The position numbers and the translations under genes are program-made. Positions 34,033 to 44,619 of a DNA stretch of 64,000 nucleotides are shown here, one piece after another; position 1 is the stretch's first letter, and each line of letters opens with the position of its first letter. Source of the DNA: Picochlorum sp. 'celeri' (taxonomy: Eukaryota; Chlorophyta; Trebouxiophyceae); the NCBI GenBank assembly GCA_010909725.1, contig JAACMV010000006.1:496001-560000 (forward strand). Direction: 5' to 3'. Below the pieces are notes generated by a model. It did no database searches and had not been told where the DNA came from. It saw nothing but the letters and a program-made list of their open reading frames with translations.

Positions 34033-36327
34033 TTGAAAGTATCTATTGGTAGGCCAGAATTGGCAGCACTGAGTATCTGATGGACTCGAGTTCTCATTCC
34101 TTCAGCAGTCTGGACACTGAATTCCCATCGGTTGATGAGCGAAACAACGTCCTCTTTGGCGGACAATGGAGTTTTACATTCCATAGCATCCACGAAACAT
34201 TTGATACATGCCAGAGTGTATGGTCCACAATCATACCCGTTTGGCTGTTGGGGCGAATTGCATGATTCAATATCTAAATCTTCGTACTGCAAATTTTCCC
34301 CACACTCAAAGTACTTCCCTGCAGAGAGGAACACTTTTATGTTGTCAATATCAATACGAGCATCGTGGCAACTTTGTTTCGACAAGGAATCTAGATGAAG
34401 TATGAAAGTTTCCTGGGGGTCAAGTGGGAACCCAATAAGAATCAGGCTCCAATGAGATGATAAACCAACAGGAAGCAGGAGGAAATCGGCGAAGCGTGGT
34501 ATGCGATTCCACAGAGTTCTCATACGGGCGAGGTCTCCTTCGCAATTGTATATCGATTCATAGACATAGCTCTGGCAAACCCATATATATTGCAAAGGGT
34601 CCCCAAGATCGTTTGAATTCATCAGTCTGTAAGCTTTTGCCAACCGAGTGCTAATATGCCAAATGTAAGCATTGATATCCCAATCAGACAACCAGAGGGA
34701 GAAGTTTGTTTTCAACGCTCTCAGGCGATCATCTGGATAGTCCTTGCTCACTCTGGAGTTATCCTTGGCAATTCTGCAATACTCCTCAACCATCAAAGTC
34801 TCATCTTCTTCGCTGGAACTTCCTTCTCTCTCAAGTTTCTCATCCGTGACTTCAAGTAACGGCGAATCAAATTTTGTGCAATATTTGTGGACCAGTTGAA
34901 ATCCGTGGCCCTGCTGTAGAAGGTAATCATTGACAACCTCTAGATCCTCAAGATGATTGTCTCCATAAGGCAGTTCGAGTATTTCACGCGGTCCATAGAC
35001 ATCACATTCACTAGGCTGTGTACTGTGTAAAAGACGCCTACTGAATCGTCTGAACTCTCCCTTGGAGCCATCCAAAAGGACTTGGCAAAAGTCATGGCTG
35101 TAAGCCTTTATTGTTCCTTGCCTCCCAACGTATGCCAAGTCTGTCGCTCCCATGATAACTACTCGCTCTCCGACACACTTTGGTTCAATTCTTATTCTCA
35201 CAGGCGTTGCAATCAAGCTTTCCAGTTCACATAACCTCAACTTTTTGTGCTCACAACCTTCCCATGCAACTTTGGCTCCCTTGTGCGCTTTGATAATCTC
35301 CCTCACAACACCGATTTTTTTCTTCTTCACATTATACACTGTAGTACCTACTTCAATTTGGCTTTGATCTTGTTCAGGTATAAAACTGTCGGAGATACCT
35401 TGCGCATCATGCATTCGAACATGTCTATCCTTATTGCAACCACATTCATGCAAACGCGGAAGCATTGCACCAATGTGATAGTCTGCGCTGTCCCTTATAA
35501 GTATCCGAAGTTCGTCCTCTTCTTCTATACGTATTACTTTACGCTGATGTCCATTTGGAGTAAGGCAAATCGCGATGAGAGTTGGGTCAAGTTCACAGTA
35601 GTCTCCTTGCTGTTGTCGCATGTGGTCCTCTATCAAAAAGAGATGTAATTTTGCCTACAAATACAACACCCTGATAAGAAAGGATCCCGGGAGTCATATG
35701 TGAAGCATTCGAATCCCTACCTGAAGCCAGACATGCTCTGGTACCCTTCCTTCCCCAAGGTAGTTTGTGAAAAATTTGAAAAAGACAAGGTCATTCCCAG
35801 CTCTGCGTGGAGGATGCTCAACTGTGGTTGTCACCCAAGGTTTCTCGCTGTAAAATAAATTTCGAGGGAAATCATTTACAAACTTGCTCGCATCAATCTC
35901 GGTGCCACCCTGCGATCAACACAAACCAAAGGATGAAGTTGAATGGTCTTCTGTTCAGCAGCAGATGTTAACCTGTTTAAGAACGCACCTGCATGCGTGC
36001 TGCCTCGAGCAACACGTGATAATATTCCTTATCTGTTATATTCTTTTCCTGTTTCTGGTCTTTCATCCGACATCTTTGTCGTGTGCGATACTTCTTTGGA
36101 TCCTTAATCGACAAAAGGCCTGGTATGTCGTCCGTGTCAAGAACGCATCGATGCAGGTCTTCCCATTTCTCGGACCACTTATCAACATTTCGATAAAGTC
36201 TTTCTGCCCATTTGCTCTTGTTGAGTCCATGTCCACGAACAGTGTCCCGAAGACATTCGCACAAATTTTCAAACCCAAGAGCAAGCTGAACTTCCAGATC
36301 AGTGGGCTCAAACGTCGTCATGGTCAT
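34029..36327 (-). CDS. Ulp1-type cysteine protease of MULE-1, three exons
   Basis: Exons are 36327-35989, 35909-35721 and 35654-34029, all phase 0, about 717 aa. The C-terminal domain has the Ulp1/C48 catalytic order: SHWS (His577), HLDSL (Asp598), PQQPNGYDCG (Gln646, Cys652). Enzymes of this clan remove SUMO or similar modifiers. Residues about 280-385 contain two short segments like KOW/SH3 barrels (VGTTVYNVKKKKIGVV and GRQGTIKAYSHDFCQVLLDG). The gene converges on the transposase and its stop codon overlaps the other by 4 bases. Its role in transposition is unknown for such elements; protection from SUMO-dependent silencing is only an inference. Confidence 0.85.
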
Positions 36328-36509
36328 ATTTTACATCTGTTAGAAAGTTCTCTTGGCCATGGCAACCCGAGAGCATGATAAACAATGGTTTTGCTGGTAA
36401 TCGTTGTTGTTTTCACGATAAAGGTTTGAGCGTTATGCGTTTTGGACATCTACACCCATCAACGGGTGGAGGCGACCGGGCAAACGGAGCCATTTCCACT
36501 CGATAGCCT

Positions 36510-36655
36510 CGTTCTTCGCGTACAGTGCATCATTTTGCCTCAAAGTAATATCAAAATCTGCGCATTGAAATAAGGTTTAATAATATATTTGTTTGAGGAA
36601 ATATAATGGACTGTAGAGGGAGAAAAGTGCGTAACGTCCCTCCCGCCCTAACGAA
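36510..36655 (-). repeat. MULE-1 right TIR, 146 bp
   Basis: Inverted partner of 31054-31199. It carries the start codon and first codons (MDCRGRKVRNVPPALT) of the downstream plus-strand gene at 36606. Confidence 0.85.
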
Positions 36656-37916
36656 TCGGGTCCCCGGAGGGATAGCTTATCGCCAGAAAGCAAAGCAATA
36701 TCAGGGTGGAACAGAAGCATTTCAAGAGATGCTTCATAAAAGCTTGAAGAAAACCATTGATGTGATAGGTGGAAGAATGCAGAGGCTTCAATGGAAAGAG
36801 AAGGACATTGAATTATACCAAGCTGCAGATTGGAATGATATATCAGCATTCATATCTATCTTCTTGGAGTTGGACGAATTTCCACAGGCATTCCAAGAGC
36901 AATGCTCCAGTGGAAATTCCATAGATTTTACGGAGTTTCTCAAAAAAGGAAGTGCCCTGAGAGAGTTCCTCACAAACCATGTGCATCAATCCCCTTATGT
37001 CCTGCAAATCAGGAAAAAGGCAGGTTGTGATTGTAGATTTTGCACAGGTTGCATCATCAAGCCACCAAGAATGGATTTCGAATCATTTGAAGACTTAAAC
37101 TGGGTTCCTTTGCCGTTGAAGAAACAAGCAGGGCCAAATGAACTACACTACAAATCATTTGATGAGTTGTATGGGACACACCCCAACCACATGGAACAGC
37201 CAAGTCTTCGAGATTCGAAACCTGATCGGAAAGGAAAGCACAGTATATATACTGCCAGCAGGGCACGGTCGTTCTTGCGTTGTAGCAGCTGCTTAAAGAG
37301 GAGAGTTATATATGTGGAAAATGCCCAACAGTCCCTAACAAAGGCTGAAAAAGCGTACATCAAGATATTGGACGAATTGGACATGTATGTGTGTGGTTCA
37401 GAGGTTAACAATACATCAATCACGAACGAAACTAATGCTGGATCGAACAATATTGTGGATATGACGTGTGAGGAAGATTCTGCAGCAGGCAACAGCAGGC
37501 ACGACACACAAGTCTTCACATTTTATCTCAGGGATGGACTGACATGCAGCACTCCAATGGAAAGTACTTACTTTTTTGGAAATCGTTTGCATCAAAAGAG
37601 AAACTTGAAATTGTGCTCACATTGTGGACTAGAGGAAAATCATGTCCAACAGGCTACAAGAGAAGAGCTGCAAACGTATTCGAATGTCTTTCATCCTTGC
37701 TCTGTTTGTTTAAACATTGCTGACGGTCGGAAGCGCCCAAAGCCTTTATATGGCTCCAAAATAACTAAAAGAAGAGGATCAAGCGCTGTTTCTACAAACA
37801 CGACCATGAGAAGCAGTGCCAAGGAGTCTGACAGGGATGCTATGAGGGATGAGCCAGGAGAGGCCTTAGACACTGGACCATCTGGCCAGTATTCCATGTG
37901 CGCCGATTCAGATTAG
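36606..37916 (+). CDS. Cys-rich zinc-knuckle protein starting inside a MULE TIR
   Basis: A single frame of 436 aa. The first 16 or so residues are encoded by the right TIR of MULE-1; the rest lies outside the element. Four Cys patches are visible: CDCRFCTGC at about 140-148, CSSC near 223, CSHC near 338 and CSVC near 371, the last followed by a basic stretch (GRKRPKPLYGSKITKRRG). The C-terminal 50 residues are acidic and Ser-rich. No named family was recognised. It could be a host gene into whose 5' end the element inserted, or a MULE gene now lying outside the repeat. If the TIR supplies promoter and start, this is a transposon-host fusion. Confidence 0.65.
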   Translation: MDCRGRKVRNVPPALTNRVPGGIAYRQKAKQYQGGTEAFQEMLHKSLKKTIDVIGGRMQRLQWKEKDIELYQAADWNDISAFISIFLELDEFPQAFQEQCSSGNSIDFTEFLKKGSALREFLTNHVHQSPYVLQIRKKAGCDCRFCTGCIIKPPRMDFESFEDLNWVPLPLKKQAGPNELHYKSFDELYGTHPNHMEQPSLRDSKPDRKGKHSIYTASRARSFLRCSSCLKRRVIYVENAQQSLTKAEKAYIKILDELDMYVCGSEVNNTSITNETNAGSNNIVDMTCEEDSAAGNSRHDTQVFTFYLRDGLTCSTPMESTYFFGNRLHQKRNLKLCSHCGLEENHVQQATREELQTYSNVFHPCSVCLNIADGRKRPKPLYGSKITKRRGSSAVSTNTTMRSSAKESDRDAMRDEPGEALDTGPSGQYSMCADSD

Positions 37917-38112
37917 TGTCTCAATGATGTATTTATCAATTGCATTGCTGTTAAACACTCTATTTGACTATATATATCCAGTTATATGCTTGTATAGCCA
38001 AATTTATTTTTTTGAGGAAATCTACTTTTTTGCCGAATCGCCGACCCGATTTGAGATTTGGTGATAGACGGGAACCAAGGAATCAAGTAAAATCGTAGGT
38101 GACAGACCATCC

Positions 38113-38258
38113 GGGCCTCCCAGATAGATCTCGCAGGCCCGGATTTGGACCCTCCAAAATCGGCCATTTTGAGCCCCCCAAATGAGGGCCTCCCAGCTGC
38201 AGCCGGGATTCCCTCATTTCCGCCAAAGCCAAAATCGGCCCAAATGAGGGCCTCCCGG
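38113..38258 (+). repeat. MULE-2 left TIR, 146 bp
   Basis: GC-rich, begins GGGCCTCCCAGATAG and ends GCCTCCCGG. It contains AAATGAGGGCCTCCC twice. It matches the split right TIR with about a dozen differences. Confidence 0.82.
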
Positions 38259-38615
38259 CTAGTAACCGTCAACAATCCCTCGACGCTACTTGGCCAACAA
38301 AACCTACTGCCCTTGACGTAGTATCAATTGTAACAAACAATGGATCATCAAATTATGTTTTATATCCACCCGTGGGCTGAGTAGCCCAGCGCATCGGGTC
38401 GACAGCGCGATGGTGTTGTTGATCGCGAAACAGGGTTCCCACCCATTCTCCGCAAGATTATCGGGAACGGTGCGTGATTGTGTTTCATAGTATTGATTCA
38501 TTATATTTTTAGAGCCCTTGATGCGAACGAACGAGTCGAATTCCTCGGACCAAGCCAGCGAGTCTGAGAACCAATAGGTCCTGAATACCAACAGGCATGT
38601 TTTACACGTTTCACA
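38259..38615. other. Left internal flank of MULE-2
   Basis: About 360 bp between the TIR and the transposase stop codon, probably its 3' untranslated region. No gene is seen. Confidence 0.5.
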
Positions 38616-41600
38616 TCATTGACGAGTGGTGTTGTCACGCAGATTTTCCCTGATACTACGGAGGGTAGCCTCAACATGTGTCCCCCGAGGTTGAGTTCCT
38701 GGATTGGGAGGAATCTGGCCAGCAGGTGGTGCAGGTGGTGGGCATGGAGTGGCATCGATGTCTACCGACTCTTCCTCTTCGGTGTTTCTTGTAAACTGAG
38801 CTAGATATTCAAGACCATCAGAGAAGAGTGCGTTCTCCGAGTTGGGGGCAGAGGAGCTCTGGCGAGAGAACCTGACCTGAGTCACAAACCGATTTTCCCG
38901 GCAATCAAACGCCCGCGATCCTGAGACGTGGCTGGAATTATTGTTTGAGCTCGCAGCGTGCCTCTCCTTGAAGACTTTGATTTGATTCACGGCAGGTAAC
39001 ATGAAGTCGTTCAACCATTGCATTTGCACGTGATCATCCATGGCATCAAAATCTCTTTTCATACTTTTGATGGCGTCAGAAAGGAGGCCACTGGCGTGTC
39101 TCCTTTGACTAGTGCGCGATGCGTCGTCCCTTCTAGGCAAGGCAATGTCGTCTTGTGTGTGAGGTGCCAATTCCAACTGCGCCTGCAGGGCCGTGATCCA
39201 TTCCTCATTGACCTCGTTATTTTTCTTGATGGAGAGGGAGCCTTGCATCTGGTTCAGGATTTCCCTCAAATCATCTTCGCTTGAACAACCAAGCCCAATG
39301 AGATGCGGACATATAGACAGCAGGTTGTAGCAATGGCATGTGCAAATATTGTCACTGGCATTGACAAAATATGGGAGGCGTTTCTTGTTTGAATCTTTTG
39401 CTGGAAATTCTCCAGCGACATAAAAGCTGATTGGCCAGCACTCGTAGACATCCACGGGCTCGTCGGTCGTTCTATCTTCTCTCATTTTCTGGACTGGCGT
39501 AGGATTCTCGTGTTGAAGGCCTCTTCGGACAATGTCTGCAGCAGCCATGATGTGATCCAGGTTCAGATGGCATTCTCCATTGTCTCCTCGCATCAGTGCC
39601 TGGATGTGCGTGCAAATATCGTCTTCATTCGCGTCGCATGTGCAGCTTAAGTCTCCCAGGCAAGAGTAATGCACCAAGCCATCTTTGCACAGCATTCTCA
39701 GAACTCGGTCATCGCCAAAGGAAGTAGAGACAAGTGAACCTGGCGTTTCTGGGAGGACGACTGGACGAATGTGTCTTCGAAAGTAAGCAACAGCCTCATC
39801 GTATTGTCTCTGTAGCAGTTCTCTTTGGGAAACATCCCGATTTGCGAGCTTCGATTTCAGAACTTCGATGTGGTAGTCAGTGGCTTTGTTTATCAGCGTT
39901 TGAATCAGCAGGTCCCTTCTCTTGGCCCTCATTCCACGTAAATAGTCGCGCTTCACGCTCCTGAAAAACCTCTCGAGAAGGTTGTTTGTATCAGATTTCA
40001 TGTCGCGAAGATCTCGCCTGCCATGTCTGCTCCAGGTATCGTCAATGTGTGACCATTCCTGATTGTAGTAAGCAAGGAGTTTGCCACTGCTATCAATGCG
40101 CTGGAGAAACTCCCTGAATGAGGCCTCTTCGCGGTCAAATGCCTGATCGAGTGTCATCAGACTTAGCTTTCGAACATACTTGAGGACTGCTTTGCGACAA
40201 CTGTCTTCTCTCACAGGGCTGTCAGCACTCCTGAGGTGTCGGCCCCAGGCTTGCATGACATGGAAGATGCAGAGAACATATCGATATTTCAGGGATTTCA
40301 ATGCTGCAATGCACGCCGTAGACTTGTCCAACATAAATGTGATGGTTTCTGGGTCAAGATCACACGCCTCAATGACAGCCTTCAAGAATTCCCTCCACTT
40401 GGCAGCCGTTTCTCCTCCAGAGCACACACAATAGGCCACTGGGAATCCATTGCCATATGGATCTCTCACCATCATGGTCAGCGTGATGTCTCCTTTTTTG
40501 TTCAGAGAGTGGCATGCGTCAATAAAAATCATTTTGCTGCATACTCGAAGCACCTCTCGTTGTTCTTTAGTCATGAAGGCCATCTGCCAGTTCCCAGGTT
40601 CATCCACAAGGTACAGGAACGTGTCTGCATTGTTGTCCATCAGTTTCCTGCAGGACTCTCGGTCATTTCGAAGCAATGCTGCATTTTCGCTGCTCAGAAA
40701 TTGTCTTCTTGCCTTCTTACAAGCTGACAAAGTAAGCCAACTCATTTCCTCATCGTTCAAAGAGAAGTGCGCCCTGCCCCATCGGCTAAGATGCATGAAT
40801 GCCTGCTTTGGTGAGTGATCTCTCTCTTTAAACAAGGTTTCCAATGCTGCATGGAGATTATCGGGAACAGCTTCTCCAAGACTGAAAACTCTGGGATCGT
40901 GATTTGTGTGGCCACATGATTTCACAGCATAGATGCGCCCAGGATCACTTTGGTAATACGTAATACGGACTTTGTAGCCGCAATCAACTTTTTTTGAAAT
41001 CCTCTTTGTGGTCAGGACCCTGCGTTGCTTGCCACGATGGCATTCCAAATTCACAATAATGCAAGGTTTTTGCAACTTCTGATAGTGCAACCTTTCCTCC
41101 AGCAGGTCTGTCTTGAACTGGTCCAATGAAGTCCCAGCGGTGCTTGCCACAATGCCTTTCTGCTCCTTGCAGAATTGTTTGCTAAGGCCGACATGTATTT
41201 GGTCAGGCCTCTTCAGATGCTCTTTGCGGTGGTTGAGGGGGCAGCATTCCGCAATCTCAAATAATGCCTTTATTTCTGCGAGTCGAGTTGCCAGATCCTT
41301 TTGCAGCTGATCCTCTGGCACATCATGTGCAAAGTCGAATATGTACAAATCGTCTTGACTCTGTTCAGGGATGCACTCATGTTGCATCATGTACTTTTCC
41401 TCGTCGAGAACGAGGAATTTTTCGACTTTCAACCAGCCAGTTTGGAGAGTTTTTCCTGTAAAGTGAGCATGGCGTCCCTCATTCTCGAGGAGCACCTTTA
41501 CCTTGACAACTTTTCCCTCTTTCTGCTGCACTGCTACCACCTTGCCCCACACGCCATTTTGTATCCCTGCTTTATTCTGTTTTTCGTCTTTATTGAAACC

Positions 41601-42923
41601 TATTGTGAGGACTTCTTGATCCACCTCAGAAGGATACACTGCCCTCGAATACTGTGGTAGGTACAATGCATTATTCAGTTCTGCATCTGTGTAATATACA
41701 TTCTTCCTTTTGTATACACCATTCTCTTTCCACCTCACGGCATATTGTTTCACAATATAACTGTGAGAGGGCAGGTGTGTTATATTTCCCCCTTTATCGA
41801 CAAAAGTACTATTAGCAGGCAATGGCTCAAGCTGCCCTGATGGGTCCACCAAATTCTCAAAATCAAGTGCTCTGTCGTAGGCGTCTCTGACCTTACACCC
41901 ATCTTCCAAGGGATACCGAACCACCAATTTTCCATTTTCTTTTTGTATCCCAACGCCATAGCGAACATGCTCAATCCTCCCCCACTCACAATTTTTCAGA
42001 TACACAAGACTCACTCCTGGACCATATCCTGAAGTATTCTGGTATGGATCTCGCAGCTTCGTTGCATTTGGGCAGCCCGGAGAGCACAGGTTGCACAATT
42101 GATGTTCATCACAAGCATCAATATCCAAACCATGCTCTCGCGCACCCAAATATGGCTTGGAGACTTTGTCCAGTACTTCACCCAAGTAGTGCTCCGACAG
42201 AACCTCTAGGTATTCATGCATTTCTCTCTCCGACCCACCTAGGGTCACTTCGAAAACCACGGCATTCTCGAGCTTGTCCTCAGATATAAACATGACCAAC
42301 CCCCAGGGCGGAGCGCCCGAGTCTACCTGCAAGAGCTCCGAGACCTGCATAAGATGCAGTCTCAACATCATGAGATCCTTGCAGTGCTTTGGAAGCGCCT
42401 CTGGCCCTACTCCGTCGCTCAGCTCGTAAATATCCATCGGGATGACTCGGTCCTCATTTGATATACCAGCCTTTGGAAGAATTATTGCTGATGGGCGCGC
42501 AACAATGTATGGATACTTCTCATGTGGTACAAATCCATGAGAGCACAAGACATACTCTGGCAGTTCACTCAGTGAGACAAAGTCGTTTCCATTGGGCACA
42601 GCGATCCCCGCCTTGTCCTTCAAGAACCACCTCAGATAAATGTGCAAATTGTCGTTTGTGAATGCTGAAATCGGCTTGTGGTGCTTGTGCGCCTGCCGCA
42701 ACCGTCTGTAATATGGCTTCATAGAAATGGTGAAAATATCTGCCACTTCCAATCTGCAACTCATGAGATCAGAGTACAGATCTGTTTCAAGAACTTCAAA
42801 TATAGCGTTGTTAGAGTCACGAACATTCCACGGAACGATACAAAGGTCCCTGAGTTGCCTGTCTTGGGTCTCTGACCATGAACTGGGGCGCTCGATCCCC
42901 GTCTCTTCTAAATGTTCAGTCAT
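38616..42923 (-). CDS. MULE-2 transposase, 1435 aa, with tandem SWIM fingers
   Basis: A single uninterrupted frame, starting at ATG 42923 shortly inside the right TIR. Residues 1-270 have no recognised domain. A Cys cluster CNLCSPGC is at about 277-284. Residues about 300-510 contain short beta-rich segments resembling KOW/Tudor barrels (GVWGKVVAVQQKEGKVVKV). Residues about 620-675 form a zinc-binding DNA-binding-like region (CHRGKQRR ... VDCGY ... CGHTNHDP). The DDE core is FIDACHS (Asp802), FMLDKSTA (Asp866), CIFHVMQ and NLLERFF (Glu985). SWIM fingers lie at 1092-1106 (CTCDANEDDICTH) and 1194-1207 (CTCHCYNLLSICPH). The Pro-rich tail is disordered. It is nearly twice the length of the MULE-1 enzyme because of its N-terminal region. 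Confidence 0.88.
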   Translation of the reverse strand: MTEHLEETGIERPSSWSETQDRQLRDLCIVPWNVRDSNNAIFEVLETDLYSDLMSCRLEVADIFTISMKPYYRRLRQAHKHHKPISAFTNDNLHIYLRWFLKDKAGIAVPNGNDFVSLSELPEYVLCSHGFVPHEKYPYIVARPSAIILPKAGISNEDRVIPMDIYELSDGVGPEALPKHCKDLMMLRLHLMQVSELLQVDSGAPPWGLVMFISEDKLENAVVFEVTLGGSEREMHEYLEVLSEHYLGEVLDKVSKPYLGAREHGLDIDACDEHQLCNLCSPGCPNATKLRDPYQNTSGYGPGVSLVYLKNCEWGRIEHVRYGVGIQKENGKLVVRYPLEDGCKVRDAYDRALDFENLVDPSGQLEPLPANSTFVDKGGNITHLPSHSYIVKQYAVRWKENGVYKRKNVYYTDAELNNALYLPQYSRAVYPSEVDQEVLTIGFNKDEKQNKAGIQNGVWGKVVAVQQKEGKVVKVKVLLENEGRHAHFTGKTLQTGWLKVEKFLVLDEEKYMMQHECIPEQSQDDLYIFDFAHDVPEDQLQKDLATRLAEIKALFEIAECCPLNHRKEHLKRPDQIHVGLSKQFCKEQKGIVASTAGTSLDQFKTDLLEERLHYQKLQKPCIIVNLECHRGKQRRVLTTKRISKKVDCGYKVRITYYQSDPGRIYAVKSCGHTNHDPRVFSLGEAVPDNLHAALETLFKERDHSPKQAFMHLSRWGRAHFSLNDEEMSWLTLSACKKARRQFLSSENAALLRNDRESCRKLMDNNADTFLYLVDEPGNWQMAFMTKEQREVLRVCSKMIFIDACHSLNKKGDITLTMMVRDPYGNGFPVAYCVCSGGETAAKWREFLKAVIEACDLDPETITFMLDKSTACIAALKSLKYRYVLCIFHVMQAWGRHLRSADSPVREDSCRKAVLKYVRKLSLMTLDQAFDREEASFREFLQRIDSSGKLLAYYNQEWSHIDDTWSRHGRRDLRDMKSDTNNLLERFFRSVKRDYLRGMRAKRRDLLIQTLINKATDYHIEVLKSKLANRDVSQRELLQRQYDEAVAYFRRHIRPVVLPETPGSLVSTSFGDDRVLRMLCKDGLVHYSCLGDLSCTCDANEDDICTHIQALMRGDNGECHLNLDHIMAAADIVRRGLQHENPTPVQKMREDRTTDEPVDVYECWPISFYVAGEFPAKDSNKKRLPYFVNASDNICTCHCYNLLSICPHLIGLGCSSEDDLREILNQMQGSLSIKKNNEVNEEWITALQAQLELAPHTQDDIALPRRDDASRTSQRRHASGLLSDAIKSMKRDFDAMDDHVQMQWLNDFMLPAVNQIKVFKERHAASSNNNSSHVSGSRAFDCRENRFVTQVRFSRQSSSAPNSENALFSDGLEYLAQFTRNTEEEESVDIDATPCPPPAPPAGQIPPNPGTQPRGTHVEATLRSIRENLRDNTTRQ

Positions 42924-43043
42924 GGCGAATCTTAAAAACGATTATATGATAGTAATCACCGATAATATCTATCTGTCGCAATGCTTTGCAGCGTACGGAG
43001 ATTTTACCCGCGATTCGAAATTTGAACTCCCTATCCGGGAGGC

Positions 43044-43311
43044 TGTAACAGCACAGATGATGCCTCAAGGCACTCTCTTATTAAGGAATCAAGCTACCAA
43101 GAAGATTACACAACATAACCATGAACCAGAATCTATACTCGAGGACTCATAAGATTAACTACCATTCTACTACATAAACCATCGTGTAACACATTATAAT
43201 CAAGGCCTGTGTTACCAGGATACCAACATAGTGCAGTCTCTACTACGGTGTGGACCGTCAGCCGACCGAACCCAAACATCAGTCTCAGGACGCTCAGTGC
43301 ACGCTCTTACA
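43044..43311 (+). repeat. Ty3 5' LTR, 268 bp
   Basis: Starts TGTAACAGCACAGATG and ends CACGCTCTTACA. Same length and, by eye, same sequence as the 3' LTR. A diverged full-length copy of the LTR is split around element 5. Confidence 0.95.
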
Positions 43312-43312
43312 A

Positions 43313-43326
43313 GTGGTTTCAGCTCT
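43313..43326 (+). promoter_or_regulatory. Probable primer binding site of the Ty3 element
   Basis: GTGGTTTCAGCTCT begins one base after the 5' LTR. It resembles the TGGTATCAGAGC site used with initiator methionine tRNA in plant retrotransposons, but differs at several bases, so the tRNA is not certain. Confidence 0.5.
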
Positions 43327-43444
43327 ATTTCGTATAAATCCCGTGGATTTGGCGTGAGGAATCGAGATCTCACGGTATTGAAGTGACGCGGACTGGGACA
43401 GTGCGGTAGCTCCTCTTTGCATCAAGACCTCAGCAATAATTGAC

Positions 43445-44470
43445 ATGGCAACTACAAGAGCAGCGCGAAGACGCGCAGAAGAAGAAGGAAATGGTGAAGA
43501 ATTCGCTGATTTTCACTCGGAAAATGGTTCAGAGCCCTCAGTGCCAGTGGGTGGAATATCCTCACTGACCTCACAGCAGGCAGCATTGACCTTTAAATAT
43601 AAGGAACTGGCAGCAACTTTGACTCGAGAATATCGTTGGGAAAAACAACCGGCACATACCTCTCAGGCAGAATGGCTATTGTCTGTGGAACATCTGTTGG
43701 CAGCACAAATATTCATACTTCCACAGGAAATGACAACTCAAACGGTTTATACGCAATTATTCCTTAATGCTGTTCCGCCACGGATTGGTATGCTACTCAG
43801 GACGGATTCAGGATCCTTTGTAACTTGGGAAGAAGCCAAGGAGATATTTCTCAGAGACCAAATGGGGGTTGGCTATGCCGCTATGTTGTACCAGCAGTAT
43901 TCAGCAATGAAACAAGGTGCTAATGAAGGAATTGTAGCATTCTACCATCGGTTCGAACAAACATACGACCGCGTGGTTAGATATTGTGGCTCAGCTATCA
44001 TTGGACAGAAGCATTTGGGAGTTTTCACACCAAAGCTGCATGCAAAAGTTTACCCGCATGTTGGGAAATTCTTCCAGAAGCGTAATTATGACTTCTCTGC
44101 GAGTACACCAGAACAGATGTACCAGGAATTAAGGCAGTATTTGCTATCAAGGATTGGGGAAGTGGACAGTCACATTTCCTTGGAAGGAAGGTCGCAAGGT
44201 CCGAACGAACAAGTCAACCTTATGAGGTACTCTAATCAAGGTAATCGTAATCAATATGGATATAACCAAGGAAATCGTAATGGATTTAAAGGAAAAGGAA
44301 AATGGAAAGGAAAGTCCCATTATCAGAATAAGAACAACAACAACAACAACAACAAGAAGCATGATGATAACGAAGAAGAATATCATCAGAAGAAGAAAGG
44401 TAACAATCACCGAATTAATAACATCGAGGATCAGGAAAACGAAGAAGGGACCTCTGCCATGAGCCAGTAG
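43445..44470 (+). CDS. Ty3 Gag protein
   Basis: 341 aa. The N-terminal acidic tail is followed by a helical region (about residues 40-240) with the retrotransposon Gag pattern, including TWEEAKEIFLRDQMG and QYSAMKQGANEGIVAFYHRFEQ. The C-terminus is a Gly/Asn/Lys-rich nucleic-acid-binding tail with an Asn run. I see no CCHC zinc knuckle, which many Gag proteins have. Its last 49 nt overlap the open pol frame in the -1 frame, so Gag-Pol may be made by frameshifting. It assembles the particle that packages element RNA. Confidence 0.92.
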   Translation: MATTRAARRRAEEEGNGEEFADFHSENGSEPSVPVGGISSLTSQQAALTFKYKELAATLTREYRWEKQPAHTSQAEWLLSVEHLLAAQIFILPQEMTTQTVYTQLFLNAVPPRIGMLLRTDSGSFVTWEEAKEIFLRDQMGVGYAAMLYQQYSAMKQGANEGIVAFYHRFEQTYDRVVRYCGSAIIGQKHLGVFTPKLHAKVYPHVGKFFQKRNYDFSASTPEQMYQELRQYLLSRIGEVDSHISLEGRSQGPNEQVNLMRYSNQGNRNQYGYNQGNRNGFKGKGKWKGKSHYQNKNNNNNNNKKHDDNEEEYHQKKKGNNHRINNIEDQENEEGTSAMSQ

Positions 44471-44619
44471 GTGATGACACACCTCAGAGTCCCCAGAAAC
44501 AAGCTGGTGAGGAGTTTGATTGGCAAGAAGTTATCAACGCGTTAGATCATGAGGCGGTACACAGGTTAATCGAAAACACATCTGCAAAGCAAGTAAAACA
44601 AGGTCATTTACCAATTGTT

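Larger units (their letters stand above)
31054..36655. mobile_element. MULE-1: Mutator-like transposon with Ulp1 protease, 5.6 kb
   Basis: Inverted repeats of 146 bp (31054-31199 and 36510-36655) enclose a MULE transposase on the plus strand and a Ulp1-type protease gene on the minus strand that meet tail to tail with a 4-base overlap. Long TIRs, the MULE DDE core and a captured Ulp1-like protease are known features of some plant Mutator-like elements (Kaonashi type). I did not find a clear 9-10 bp target duplication. Confidence 0.85.

Noticed and set aside
34029..36327. Ulp1-type gene as a normal host SUMO protease
   Set aside because: It lies inside the MULE-1 TIR pair and overlaps the transposase stop codon, which favours an element gene.
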